A DNA stretch of 64,000 bases, from positions 1 through 64,000 of the forward strand of contig NZ_CP060790.1 in the NCBI RefSeq assembly GCF_014489595.1. Reading direction: 5' to 3'. The notes under the pieces are model-generated. The model had not been told where the DNA came from. It made no database searches and saw only the letters and a program-made list of their open reading frames with translations. Position 1 is the first letter of the stretch, and every line of letters starts with the position of its first letter. Position numbers and translations under genes: made by a program. The DNA is from Paenacidovorax monticola (GTDB taxonomy: Bacteria; Pseudomonadota; Gammaproteobacteria; Burkholderiales; Burkholderiaceae_C). Positions 7,687 to 15,088 of the stretch are shown in pieces.

Positions 7687-10227
7687 CTACCCGTCAATGT
7701 CGCTGTACTGAGAATTCACCCGCGAGCGGTCGGCCTGTTGCAGCCGTCGCACCTCGGCCGCCACCGCACGCGCGAGGGCCTTTTCGTCCATGCCTGGCGC
7801 GGCGTTTACGGTAATGCTGATGGTGGTCCCGCCACCCGTAGGGGCGCCCATGCCTGCACCGTGTGCCATCAGCGGTGCGCGGCTGTCGATGCGCAACGCG
7901 GCGGCATCGGCCGCCATCGGCATGGTGGCGGTGGCCGCCGTGGCCATGGCCAGCGCCGCAGTGCGCACGGCACCCTGGCCGCCCGCGATGCCCAGGGCCG
8001 CGCCCTCGCTGATCCAGCCGCCGTACTGCATGAACACCTTGGACGGCGATGCAATGCCCAGCTTCTCGCGGAACCAGCCGCCCACGGCATCGGCCACGCC
8101 CACGATGGCGTCGCGCACGGCTTGCACGCGGCTGGTGATGCCGTTCACCAGGCCTTGCATCAGGTCCGCGCCCGCTGTCATGAACCGGTCTTTCAGGCTC
8201 ACCAGCGTTTGCCACAGGGCGGCGGCGCCTGCGGTGGCGCTGGCCCAAAGGGCCGAAGCCGCGCCGGCCAGCTGCGCCCAGATGGCCAGCAAGAAGCCTT
8301 TCACGGTGTCCCAGTTGCGCCAGATCAGGAAGGCCGCCGCCGCAATGGCCGCGATCACCAGCACGATGGGGTTGGCCAACAGGAACAAGGCGACGGCGCG
8401 CAATGCGCCCAGCAGGAACCCCAGGCCCGACACCAGCAAGCTGGCGGCCTTGCCGACACCAGGCAACAGGAAGGCCAGGCGGGCCAGGCCGAAGCGCACC
8501 AGCAGCATGGGCCCCATCACCGATGCGTAAGCCAGGCCGATGGCCCCCAGGGCCGTGGCACCAATGGCCAGCACGGCCACCACGCGCAGCGCCCATTTCA
8601 CAACCGTTTGGTTCTCGCGCGTCCATGCCCCCACGGCGTTGGCCATGTCGCCCAGCTTGCCCACGATCAGCACCAGGTCGGGCGCAATGGTGGCGCCCAT
8701 GTCCTTGAGCATGTTGGTGAAGCTGCCCTGGGCGGCCTCTACCGAAGCGCTCAGGGTCTTGAGCTGGGAGTCCACGCGCTTGCGCAGATCGGCCTGGGCC
8801 TCCATCTTGGCCACCACCTCGCGGTAGCCGTCCAGGCCCTTTTCCATCAGGGTATTGAGTACCTGATGCGTTTCCGCGTCGTCGCCGTAGAGCTTCTTCA
8901 ATGCGGCGATGCGCTTCACGTCGCTGTCCACGCCCTTGAGCTTGTCCAGCTGCGCGAACAGGTTGTCGAGGCCCGCGAACTTGCCGCCCTTGGTGGCGAA
9001 GTTCAGTTCGATGCCTTCGCCCGCCAGCATCTTGTTGGTCTTGGCCAGCTTCTCGGCATCCAGCGACAGCTGCACCACCTTGCGGATGGCGTTGCCTGCG
9101 GATTCCCCGGCCATGCCGGTCTGGTCCATCATCACCAGCAGCGGCGCCAGCATGTTGCTGGCTTGCAGGCCCTTCTCTCCCAGGAAGGGCATCACCGCGC
9201 TCATCTTTGTGAAGCCCTGCAGCATGTTGGTCGGGTCCACGCCCAGGTAGAAGGCGCGCTGGATCACGTCCATCAGGCCCATCATGTCCTTTTCGCTGGT
9301 CTGCGTGGCGTCCTGCATCTTGGCGGCGAACTCGGCCGCAGCCGTCACCGGCATGCGCAGCTGAATGCCCAGGTACGCGGCCGACTCGCCCAGGCCGCCC
9401 AGTATGGCCTGCGATGTCATGCCCTGGCGGCGCAGCATGGTCATCATGTCGATGAAGTCGGCCGTAGTGCCTGGCAGCTTGTCACCCAGGCGCGTGGCCA
9501 GGGTCAGAATCTGCTGGAACTCCGGCCCCACCTCGCCAGCCTTGCCCATCATGGACGCGCGCAGCTGCGTTTCCGACACCTCGGCCGGCATGAAGGCGCC
9601 CACCACAGAGCGCAGCGGCCCCGCCATCTTGTTGCCCCCCGCCATCAGGGCGGCGCTACCGGCGGCAATCATGCCGGTGTGCATCATTTCGTTGCCGTGG
9701 CGCTTGCGCAGCTCGGCCAGCTTGCGCTGCTGATCGCCGTTGGCCTTGAGTTTGGCCGTTTGCTGCTCGATGGTGGAATTGGCCGCCGCAATGTCGGTGC
9801 GCAGGCGTTGCGAGTGGTTGGCCAGGTCGCGCGTGCTGATGCCTGCGGCCGACAACTTGGCGCGCAGCTGCTGCAGCTTCACCTGCTGGGTGTCGTGCTG
9901 GTTTCCCAGCGCTGCCGCCTCTCGCTTGGCCTTGGCCAGCTCTTGCGTCATGGCCCGCGTGGGCTCGGCCGTCTGCCCATACACCCGTGCCAGCTCGCCC
10001 ACCCGGCCCCGCGCCTGGGCGAGCTTGGCGGCCGTGTCCTGCAGCTCGCCCTTGAGCGTGCGGAACTCGCCCACCTGGGCTTGCTGGGCGTTCAGTGCCT
10101 TGAGGCTTTCCTTGGCGGCCTTGAGCGCGCGGGCGGCATCGCGGCTCCCGTCGCTCACGCGCTTGAGCGGCCCCAGGGCGCGATCCACGAAGTCGAGAAC
10201 AACGCGCAGGCGCAGGTTGTCAGCCAT
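7687..10227 (-). CDS. T: tail tape measure protein gpT
   Basis: The 846-aa tape measure protein determines tail length and probably serves in DNA injection. Evidence is its length, a long N-terminal coiled-coil region rich in Ala, Gln and Lys (about residues 20-180), a central TP901-family block around 'TGMAGESAGNAIRKV', several hydrophobic segments near residues 530-660 and a Gly/Ala-rich C-terminus. ATG 10227 was preferred to an earlier in-frame start at 10239. The gene lies downstream of E/E' as in P2, with one extra small membrane-protein gene inserted before it. Confidence 0.9.
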   Translation of the reverse strand: MADNLRLRVVLDFVDRALGPLKRVSDGSRDAARALKAAKESLKALNAQQAQVGEFRTLKGELQDTAAKLAQARGRVGELARVYGQTAEPTRAMTQELAKAKREAAALGNQHDTQQVKLQQLRAKLSAAGISTRDLANHSQRLRTDIAAANSTIEQQTAKLKANGDQQRKLAELRKRHGNEMMHTGMIAAGSAALMAGGNKMAGPLRSVVGAFMPAEVSETQLRASMMGKAGEVGPEFQQILTLATRLGDKLPGTTADFIDMMTMLRRQGMTSQAILGGLGESAAYLGIQLRMPVTAAAEFAAKMQDATQTSEKDMMGLMDVIQRAFYLGVDPTNMLQGFTKMSAVMPFLGEKGLQASNMLAPLLVMMDQTGMAGESAGNAIRKVVQLSLDAEKLAKTNKMLAGEGIELNFATKGGKFAGLDNLFAQLDKLKGVDSDVKRIAALKKLYGDDAETHQVLNTLMEKGLDGYREVVAKMEAQADLRKRVDSQLKTLSASVEAAQGSFTNMLKDMGATIAPDLVLIVGKLGDMANAVGAWTRENQTVVKWALRVVAVLAIGATALGAIGLAYASVMGPMLLVRFGLARLAFLLPGVGKAASLLVSGLGFLLGALRAVALFLLANPIVLVIAAIAAAAFLIWRNWDTVKGFLLAIWAQLAGAASALWASATAGAAALWQTLVSLKDRFMTAGADLMQGLVNGITSRVQAVRDAIVGVADAVGGWFREKLGIASPSKVFMQYGGWISEGAALGIAGGQGAVRTAALAMATAATATMPMAADAAALRIDSRAPLMAHGAGMGAPTGGGTTISITVNAAPGMDEKALARAVAAEVRRLQQADRSRVNSQYSDIDG

Positions 10228-10257
10228 GGCGGCCCCCACGGCCGCCAGCGCAATGGA

Positions 10258-10422
10258 TCAGGCGGGGAAGTCTTTGCCCAGGATGCGCCGGGCCTCGGCC
10301 ATGTCGGCATCGGCCGCGCGGTCGCGCGCCAGGGTCCACACGTACACGGGCAGCATGAACACGGCCAGGGCCGCAATGGCCAGGGCCGTAATCAGCAGGT
10401 ACGCAAGGGCGGTGAAAAGCAT
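10258..10422 (-). CDS. small phage membrane protein (54 aa)
   Basis: A 54-codon frame from ATG 10422 to TGA 10258 encodes a hydrophobic N-terminal helix (about residues 2-30) and a charged C-terminus (RDRAADADMAEARR). It occupies the gap between E' and the tape measure gene and is preceded by GAATGAACC without a strong ribosome-binding site. P2 itself has no gene here. It could be an extra lysis or exclusion factor, but its function is unknown. Confidence 0.6.
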   Translation of the reverse strand: MLFTALAYLLITALAIAALAVFMLPVYVWTLARDRAADADMAEARRILGKDFPA

Positions 10423-10462
10423 GGTTCATTCTTGCACATCCAAAGGCGCAGGGGTGGCGGTG

Positions 10463-10579
10463 TCATTCCTGGCGTTCGTGACGCTCGCGCGCCCGTTCGC
10501 GCCACTCCATCAGATCGGCCACGCTCATGGGGTCCATGTCGGCGGGCCGCCAATGGAACACCAGGGCCAGGTCGGCCAT
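10463..10579 (-). CDS. E': GpE-family tail protein E' (38 aa)
   Basis: The short frame from ATG 10579 to TGA 10463 encodes a 38-aa protein with the GpE hallmark ADLALVFHWRPADMD followed by a charged helix. In P2, E' is made mainly as an E+E' fusion by -1 frameshifting, the tail chaperone pair that assembles the tape measure. Here the frame is open upstream in the -1 phase through the end of E back to a T-TTT-TTG slippery site, so the fusion can be made. It lies 8 nt beyond the E stop codon. Confidence 0.85.
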   Translation of the reverse strand: MADLALVFHWRPADMDPMSVADLMEWRERARERHERQE

Positions 10580-10587
10580 GGCGTCCT

Positions 10588-10944
10588 CTACGCGGGCTGG
10601 AACGCCTCCCGCTGCGCCTTCGGCACCAAAAAACCCACCACCTCCGTGCCCAGGCTCACCAGGTCGGCGGGGTCCAGCGCGGCCACTTCCTGTTTCAGCA
10701 GGGGCGGCTCGGTCACACGGGGCAGCAGGGTTTGCAGCGCTGTCACGTTCATCTGCAGCACTTCCACCAGCGACAGGCCGCGCAGGGCGCCCGCGTTTGG
10801 CTTGCGCACCTGCACATGCGTGATGGTCTGGGCTCCGCGCTGGATGGGGGTGTCCAGCGGGATGCCCACGGGGATGCCTGGGGCGGTGATGGCGACAGCG
10901 GGGGCTGTAGCTGCGGCGGCGGTGTTCTCGGTGTTGATGTTCAT
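10588..10944 (-). CDS. E: tail assembly chaperone gpE
   Basis: The 118-aa product is the tail assembly chaperone upstream of the tape measure gene (P2 E; phage tail assembly protein family). An Ala/Thr-rich N-terminus is followed by a conserved segment containing RKPNAGALRGLSLVEVLQM and a block ending EVVGFLVPKAQ. The codons for G-F-L in that block are GGT TTT TTG, forming a T-TTT-TTG slippery heptamer near the 3' end. The order FII-E-E'-T matches P2. Confidence 0.88.
   Translation of the reverse strand: MNINTENTAAAATAPAVAITAPGIPVGIPLDTPIQRGAQTITHVQVRKPNAGALRGLSLVEVLQMNVTALQTLLPRVTEPPLLKQEVAALDPADLVSLGTEVVGFLVPKAQREAFQPA
10627..10633 (-). other. predicted -1 ribosomal frameshift site (E/E+E')
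   Basis: The minus strand reads TTTTTTG phased as T-TTT-TTG in gene E, about 40 nt before its stop. A slip of one base back enters the E' frame, which is open from here to 10463. From memory, the same heptamer is the frameshift signal of phage P2 E+E'. Sequence and phase are seen directly; use of the site is inferred. Confidence 0.75.
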
Positions 10945-11012
10945 GGCTTTGGATCAGGAATAGGAGGGAAGGGGGTGCGGCCTACGTTGGGCCGCTGCGG
11001 TGGTGTTGGTGG

Positions 11013-11522
11013 TCAGACGCCCAGGGCGGCGCGCACTTCGGCCAGCCGGTCCACGCCGTTGACCATCTCCACCATGTTCACGGCGTCGATTTCGATCAGC
11101 GTTTCGCCGTTGATCGACAGCTTGTAGTAGCTCAGGGCGGCCTTGTACTTGATGGCCGTGGCTTCGCCCGCCTTGGCGCTGCCAGGGTCGATTTCAGAGA
11201 GCCGGCCGCGCATCACCACTTCCATGGCGTCCACGCTTTCGCTGTCGTCACCCTGTAGCGCACCGGCAAAGCGCAGCAGCACGCCGTCATGGCGCAGCGT
11301 GCCCCAGCTGGTGAACAGCTCTTTCATGTAGCCGGCGGCGGTCAGCTCGGCCTCCAGGCCTTCCATGCCAAAGTCGGCCTTCACCGGGGCGTTCATGCCG
11401 CCGCTGCGGTAATCCTCCATCTTGCGGGCCAACTTGGGCAGGCCCACTTCGGGCATTTCGCCCACGTAGCTGGTGCCATCCACGAAGGTGGCAAAGTTCT
11501 TGATCTTGCGGGGCAGTCCCAT
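11013..11522 (-). CDS. FII: major tail tube protein gpFII
   Basis: The 169-aa protein forms the inner tube of the contractile tail. The family is recognised from the start GLPRKIKNFATFVDG, the central MEDYRSGGMNAPVKADFG block and the conserved 'YYKLSINGETLIEIDAVN' C-terminal strand pair. Length is the same as typical P2 FII (about 170 aa). It follows the sheath gene by 39 nt and shares its operon. Confidence 0.93.
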   Translation of the reverse strand: MGLPRKIKNFATFVDGTSYVGEMPEVGLPKLARKMEDYRSGGMNAPVKADFGMEGLEAELTAAGYMKELFTSWGTLRHDGVLLRFAGALQGDDSESVDAMEVVMRGRLSEIDPGSAKAGEATAIKYKAALSYYKLSINGETLIEIDAVNMVEMVNGVDRLAEVRAALGV

Positions 11523-11561
11523 GGTGTTCTCCTGTGGTCAATCGGTCGGGGTGGTGGGGCC

Positions 11562-12758
11562 TTATTCGCCGGTGCCCACGCGCAGGGCGAAGTCGGCGTA
11601 GTAGCGGTCCGTAATGCGCTGCTGGAAGGTGAGGTCTTCCAGCGGTGGCACTGGCGTGTAGTCGTAGTCCAGCGTCAATTTGCCGTTCTTGAGCGTGGCC
11701 GACACGTTGACCTCTTCGTCGTACCAGGCCTGGCCGTTCAGGATGTAGCCCAGGTTTTTCAGCTCGCGGAACTTGGCGTTGATGCCTTCCAGAATGTCTT
11801 TCACCAGGCTGGGGTGCAGCGGCTTGTCCACCGCCCAGAAGTGGCCCTCGGCCATGGTGTCGGCCAGGATTTGCGCGGTCCGCGTGGCGCTCTCGAAGGC
11901 GAACAGCTCGTCGGTGGCGCAGGTGCGCGAACCCCAGAAGCGGAAGCCTTGGTTGCGAATCAGCGTGGTGATGCCCGCAGCGTTCAGCAGGCCCGCGTCG
12001 GTGTCGGGGTTCTGCAAGTCCCAAAACACATCCTTATCGATCCCCAGCACGCCATTCATGGGCACGTTGGAAAGCGTCTTGTGCCAGCCCTGCTCGGCGT
12101 CGATCTTGGCGCGCAGGCCCATGGCGTAGGCCACGGGCGAAGCGTCCACCACCACGCCCGTGCCAGGCGTTGCCACCTTCACGCGCGGCCAGATCATCAT
12201 CAGCTCGCGGGCGTCAAAGTTCTGGCGGTAGTCCATCACCTCGGACACGTCCGCGCCGTGGCCCTCGGCGTACACGAACGCGCGCAGCTTCTGCGCCACG
12301 GCCACCAGGGCGGTGGTCACAGCCTGGGTGTCCAGGCCTGGCGCGCCCAGGATGCGGGGTTGCACGCCCAGCTTCGCCTTGGCGGCCAACAGGGCTTGCA
12401 TGCCGGTGTACTGCGAGCCAACGGCGGTGCCGATCACCTTGCCGTTCTGGTCGGTCAGCTTGGCGGCAGCGTCTGCGCCTTCGCCGTCTTCCACACGCAC
12501 CACCACCACGATGGGGCGGGCTTGGTCGCGGATGGCGGTAAGTGCGCCGGCCAGGGTGCCCAGCGTGCCGGCCTTGGCGATCGCTGCGTCCACCTTCGTG
12601 ACCAGCACGGGGGTGTTGAGCGGGAACGCGGCGGCGTCCGCGTCGCTGGCCGTGCAGATCAGGCCCAGCACGGCCGTGCTGATGATGCGGATGTTGCGCT
12701 GGCCTTCGTTGATTTCGACAACGCGCACGCCGTGGTGGTAGTTTGCTTGGGTAGCCAT
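11562..12758 (-). CDS. FI: tail sheath protein gpFI
   Basis: The 398-aa contractile sheath subunit has an N-terminal segment YHHGVRVVEINEGQRNIR, a central region with the 'LMMIWPRVKV' strand and the C-terminal LEDLTFQQRITDRYYADF block conserved in P2-type sheaths. Start ATG 12758 has a purine-rich AGGAGAACCCC upstream; the longer in-frame extension is Arg/Pro-rich shadow sequence. Contraction of this sheath drives the tube through the host envelope. Confidence 0.93.
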   Translation of the reverse strand: MATQANYHHGVRVVEINEGQRNIRIISTAVLGLICTASDADAAAFPLNTPVLVTKVDAAIAKAGTLGTLAGALTAIRDQARPIVVVVRVEDGEGADAAAKLTDQNGKVIGTAVGSQYTGMQALLAAKAKLGVQPRILGAPGLDTQAVTTALVAVAQKLRAFVYAEGHGADVSEVMDYRQNFDARELMMIWPRVKVATPGTGVVVDASPVAYAMGLRAKIDAEQGWHKTLSNVPMNGVLGIDKDVFWDLQNPDTDAGLLNAAGITTLIRNQGFRFWGSRTCATDELFAFESATRTAQILADTMAEGHFWAVDKPLHPSLVKDILEGINAKFRELKNLGYILNGQAWYDEEVNVSATLKNGKLTLDYDYTPVPPLEDLTFQQRITDRYYADFALRVGTGE

Positions 12759-12792
12759 GGGGTTCTCCTGTGGATGGTTGGGTCTGGTGTGG

Positions 12793-13035
12793 TCAGTTGC
12801 GAAGGTCGCGGGGTTGCTGCAGGCGCTGCTTTTCGGATTCGTAGGCGCGGGCGCAGTGGTTCGGGTCGAAGAAGAACAGCGCGTCGATGGCGGCGGCGGT
12901 CCACCCCCACCAGCGGTGCCCCTTGGCGCGCATGCGGTGCGCGCGGCTCGATAGGGTTTCGTCTGGCGCACCCGCCAGCAGCACGTTGCCCAACTGGTCC
13001 ACGGCAATGGCCAGGTTCAGCAGCCAGGCTTTCAT
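12793..13035 (-). CDS. conserved small phage protein of the tail-fibre region (80 aa)
   Basis: An 80-aa frame from ATG 13035, overlapping the stop of the preceding gene by ATGA, encodes 'MKAWLLNLAIAVDQLGN' followed by 'DETLSSRAHR' and 'DALFFFDPNHCARAYESE'. Small proteins of this type recur next to tail-fibre genes of many proteobacterial Mu- and P2-like phages, where they are usually hypothetical. A His/Cys pair (NHCARAY) is notable. Function unknown. Confidence 0.7.
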   Translation of the reverse strand: MKAWLLNLAIAVDQLGNVLLAGAPDETLSSRAHRMRAKGHRWWGWTAAAIDALFFFDPNHCARAYESEKQRLQQPRDLRN

Positions 13036-13700
13036 GCGGCGGCCTCCGATGGCACGGCGCCCAGGATTTCCTCGGCGCGGCCTGCGGCCAGGATGCCCGC
13101 CAGCTCCAGCGCTTGCACACCGGCGGCCGTGGCCGGATCGTCCAGGCTCACGACAGTGGCCAGCGCGAAACGGCGCATCCACGCATCCATGGCCGTGCTG
13201 GCGCGTGCGGCGGCCGTCATGGCCTCCCACTCGGTGGGGGTGAAGCGCTTGATGAACTGCTCGTGCGTGAGCAGGCGGGGCGCGGGCACGGGCACCGCGT
13301 CAGGCACCCAGGCGAAGGCCCGCACGGCCGCAGCATCGGTGAGGGCCAGCACGGCCGCTTCGGCGGCGTCGCTGCTGCGGCGCACGGCCTCGCGCTCGGC
13401 CAGCACGGCCGCCAGGTCCGCCAGCTGCGCCCATCCGGCTTTCTCGCGTTCTCGGGCGCGGTCCATCTTCCAGTCGGTGCGGGCCAGGTGCGCGGCGGCC
13501 TCGGCCTTGATGGCGGCAATGCGGCGCGCCTGCACGCCCGCCAGCACCAGGCGGGGCACGCCCGCTTCGGCGTCGAATTCCACGCTGGCCAGGTCGCCGT
13601 CGAAGCCCTCGGGCGCGTCCACCAGGTGGTAGCCGTTGGGATCGGCCGGGGTGGTGGTGCCGATGATGGCGCCGTCCATGATGATGAGTTTGGTTTTCAT
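13032..13700 (-). CDS. phage protein, probable tail-fibre assembly/accessory
   Basis: The 222-aa protein begins with a short beta-rich segment, has a central Ala/Arg-rich helical region (about residues 50-115) and ends with 'LLTHEQFIKRFTPTEWEAM', a module common at the C-terminus of phage tail-fibre accessory proteins. Position directly after the fibre genes suggests a fibre assembly or chaperone role, analogous to P2 gpG, but no gpG signature was recognised. It is coupled by ATGA overlap to the downstream 80-aa gene. Confidence 0.6.
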   Translation of the reverse strand: MKTKLIIMDGAIIGTTTPADPNGYHLVDAPEGFDGDLASVEFDAEAGVPRLVLAGVQARRIAAIKAEAAAHLARTDWKMDRAREREKAGWAQLADLAAVLAEREAVRRSSDAAEAAVLALTDAAAVRAFAWVPDAVPVPAPRLLTHEQFIKRFTPTEWEAMTAAARASTAMDAWMRRFALATVVSLDDPATAAGVQALELAGILAAGRAEEILGAVPSEAAA

Positions 13701-13703
13701 GGG

Positions 13704-14414
13704 TTAGCCCTGCATCAGTACGAACCGGATTTGCGAACTCACAGAGGTGCTGGTGGTTCTGTTTGCCAATCCGGTGACACGCGCATAGCGGTCGATATAG
13801 ACCGCGCTGGTCGTGGTGTACGTGTCGGCCTGGGCGCCTGCGTAAGACGTTGCGCCGCCCCCGGTTGCTTTCTGCTGCACGAGAACAGCACGTGAGGTCA
13901 CGCTCAGGCCAGCGGGATACACAAAGGACGCAGAGCTGGTCGAGTGCTCCACCGCAACGGCCGACAGCGCATTGCGTCCATTGGCTGATGCGATGAACAG
14001 TGCCCAGGCGGTCTCGTTGTCGTAGAGCGCAGCGCGTGCGGCGCCGCTGGCCAACACCACCCCCGGTGTCGTGGCGCTGCCCACCACCGCCGCCATGGCG
14101 GTTTTGGAGTTGAGCAGGGCGGCGCGGCCGGTGTCGCTGTCGCGCAGGTAGGCCAGCGCGGTGGCGCTGCCCACCACGGCCGCCATGGCGGCGGCGCTCG
14201 CGCACACCGCGCTGGCGCCCACGGCGGTGGCAATCAGCCGCTGGTAGGCCACCACGTTGGCATCGGTCGCCAGCCAGGCTTCCAGCTGCGCGCCCGTGGG
14301 GGCCACGGCGGCGAACAGGTAGTCGAGTGCCAGGCCGTTGCCGTAGAGCTGGCGGAACTGGCGGCGCAGCTCGAAGGCTTCGCCGTAGGTTGGTGCAATA
14401 AAGGCTTCGGACAT
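13704..14414 (-). CDS. putative tail-fibre protein with internal Ala-rich repeats
   Basis: The 236-aa product has an N-terminal helical segment, then a central region containing the decapeptide AMAAVVGSAT twice about 35 residues apart, and a Ser/Thr-rich beta-type C-terminus (about 160-236) typical of distal fibre domains. The C-terminal part probably contacts the receptor or carries a trimeric tip. It is four bases from the next gene. No family was assigned. Confidence 0.6.
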   Translation of the reverse strand: MSEAFIAPTYGEAFELRRQFRQLYGNGLALDYLFAAVAPTGAQLEAWLATDANVVAYQRLIATAVGASAVCASAAAMAAVVGSATALAYLRDSDTGRAALLNSKTAMAAVVGSATTPGVVLASGAARAALYDNETAWALFIASANGRNALSAVAVEHSTSSASFVYPAGLSVTSRAVLVQQKATGGGATSYAGAQADTYTTTSAVYIDRYARVTGLANRTTSTSVSSQIRFVLMQG

Positions 14415-15077
14415 TTACACCTCCGCCACGGCATAGCCGCTCACCCGGCCCGCGCCGTCATAGGCGTAGGTTGTGGTGCGGGTCTTGCCGGCCAGCGTTT
14501 CGGCCACCGTGTTGACTCGCCCGGCTACGGTGTAGGTCAGCACGGTGGCGCGCTCGCCCTGGGGCAATGTCTCGGTGATGCCCGACACCCGGCCGTTCCC
14601 GTCATACGTGACGGTGGACGCGCTGGGCCTGGCGGTGGCCAGCGCAATGGCGGCGGCGCGGGCTGCGGCCTCGGCCGTGACGGCCGCAGCGCGCGCTGTG
14701 GCTTCGGCCTGCACGGCCATGGTGATGGCTTCGTTTCGTGCCTCGGCCTCGTCGCGGATGGCGTCGCCAATGTCCTGCACCATCTGCGTTCGCGTGGCCA
14801 GGTCGGCCACGTTGCCGATGGCCGCTTCCAGCTGGTCGCGGCGCAGGCGCAGCAGCTCCAGCATGGCGGTCACTTCGGCCATGGCTGGCCCCACCAGCGT
14901 GTCGATGCGCTGCAGGCCGAATTGCGTCAGCTCATCGACCACCGCCTGCAGATCGGCGCGCCGTTCTTCCAGATCGGCAATGCGCGCGTCGATGTCCCCA
15001 AAGATGGGATTGAAGTAGTCCTGGGACAGCGGCGTCACGCCGTCCCGCATACGGTATTTCTCGAATCGGGTTGGCAT
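14415..15077 (-). CDS. tail-fibre-like coiled-coil protein with YD-type repeats
   Basis: The 220-aa protein starts with 'YFNPIFGDIDARIADLEERRADL', a fibre-attachment-like segment, followed by a long coiled coil (about 25-150, Ala/Glu-rich). The C-terminal 65 residues contain YDGNGRVSGI and YDGAGRVSGY, resembling YD/RHS repeats. The stop of this gene abuts the start of the next. It probably forms a trimeric fibre shaft with a beta tip. The function is inferred from composition and position. Confidence 0.65.
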   Translation of the reverse strand: MPTRFEKYRMRDGVTPLSQDYFNPIFGDIDARIADLEERRADLQAVVDELTQFGLQRIDTLVGPAMAEVTAMLELLRLRRDQLEAAIGNVADLATRTQMVQDIGDAIRDEAEARNEAITMAVQAEATARAAAVTAEAAARAAAIALATARPSASTVTYDGNGRVSGITETLPQGERATVLTYTVAGRVNTVAETLAGKTRTTTYAYDGAGRVSGYAVAEV

Positions 15078-15088
15078 GTCGGCCCCGC

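Noticed and set aside
7678..13895. Very long open frames (over 800 codons) on the plus strand opposite the phage tail genes
   Set aside because: They are antisense shadows of GC-rich coding sequence: composition is His/Arg/Ala/Gly-biased, no family features appear, and the minus-strand frames encode clear P2-like proteins.
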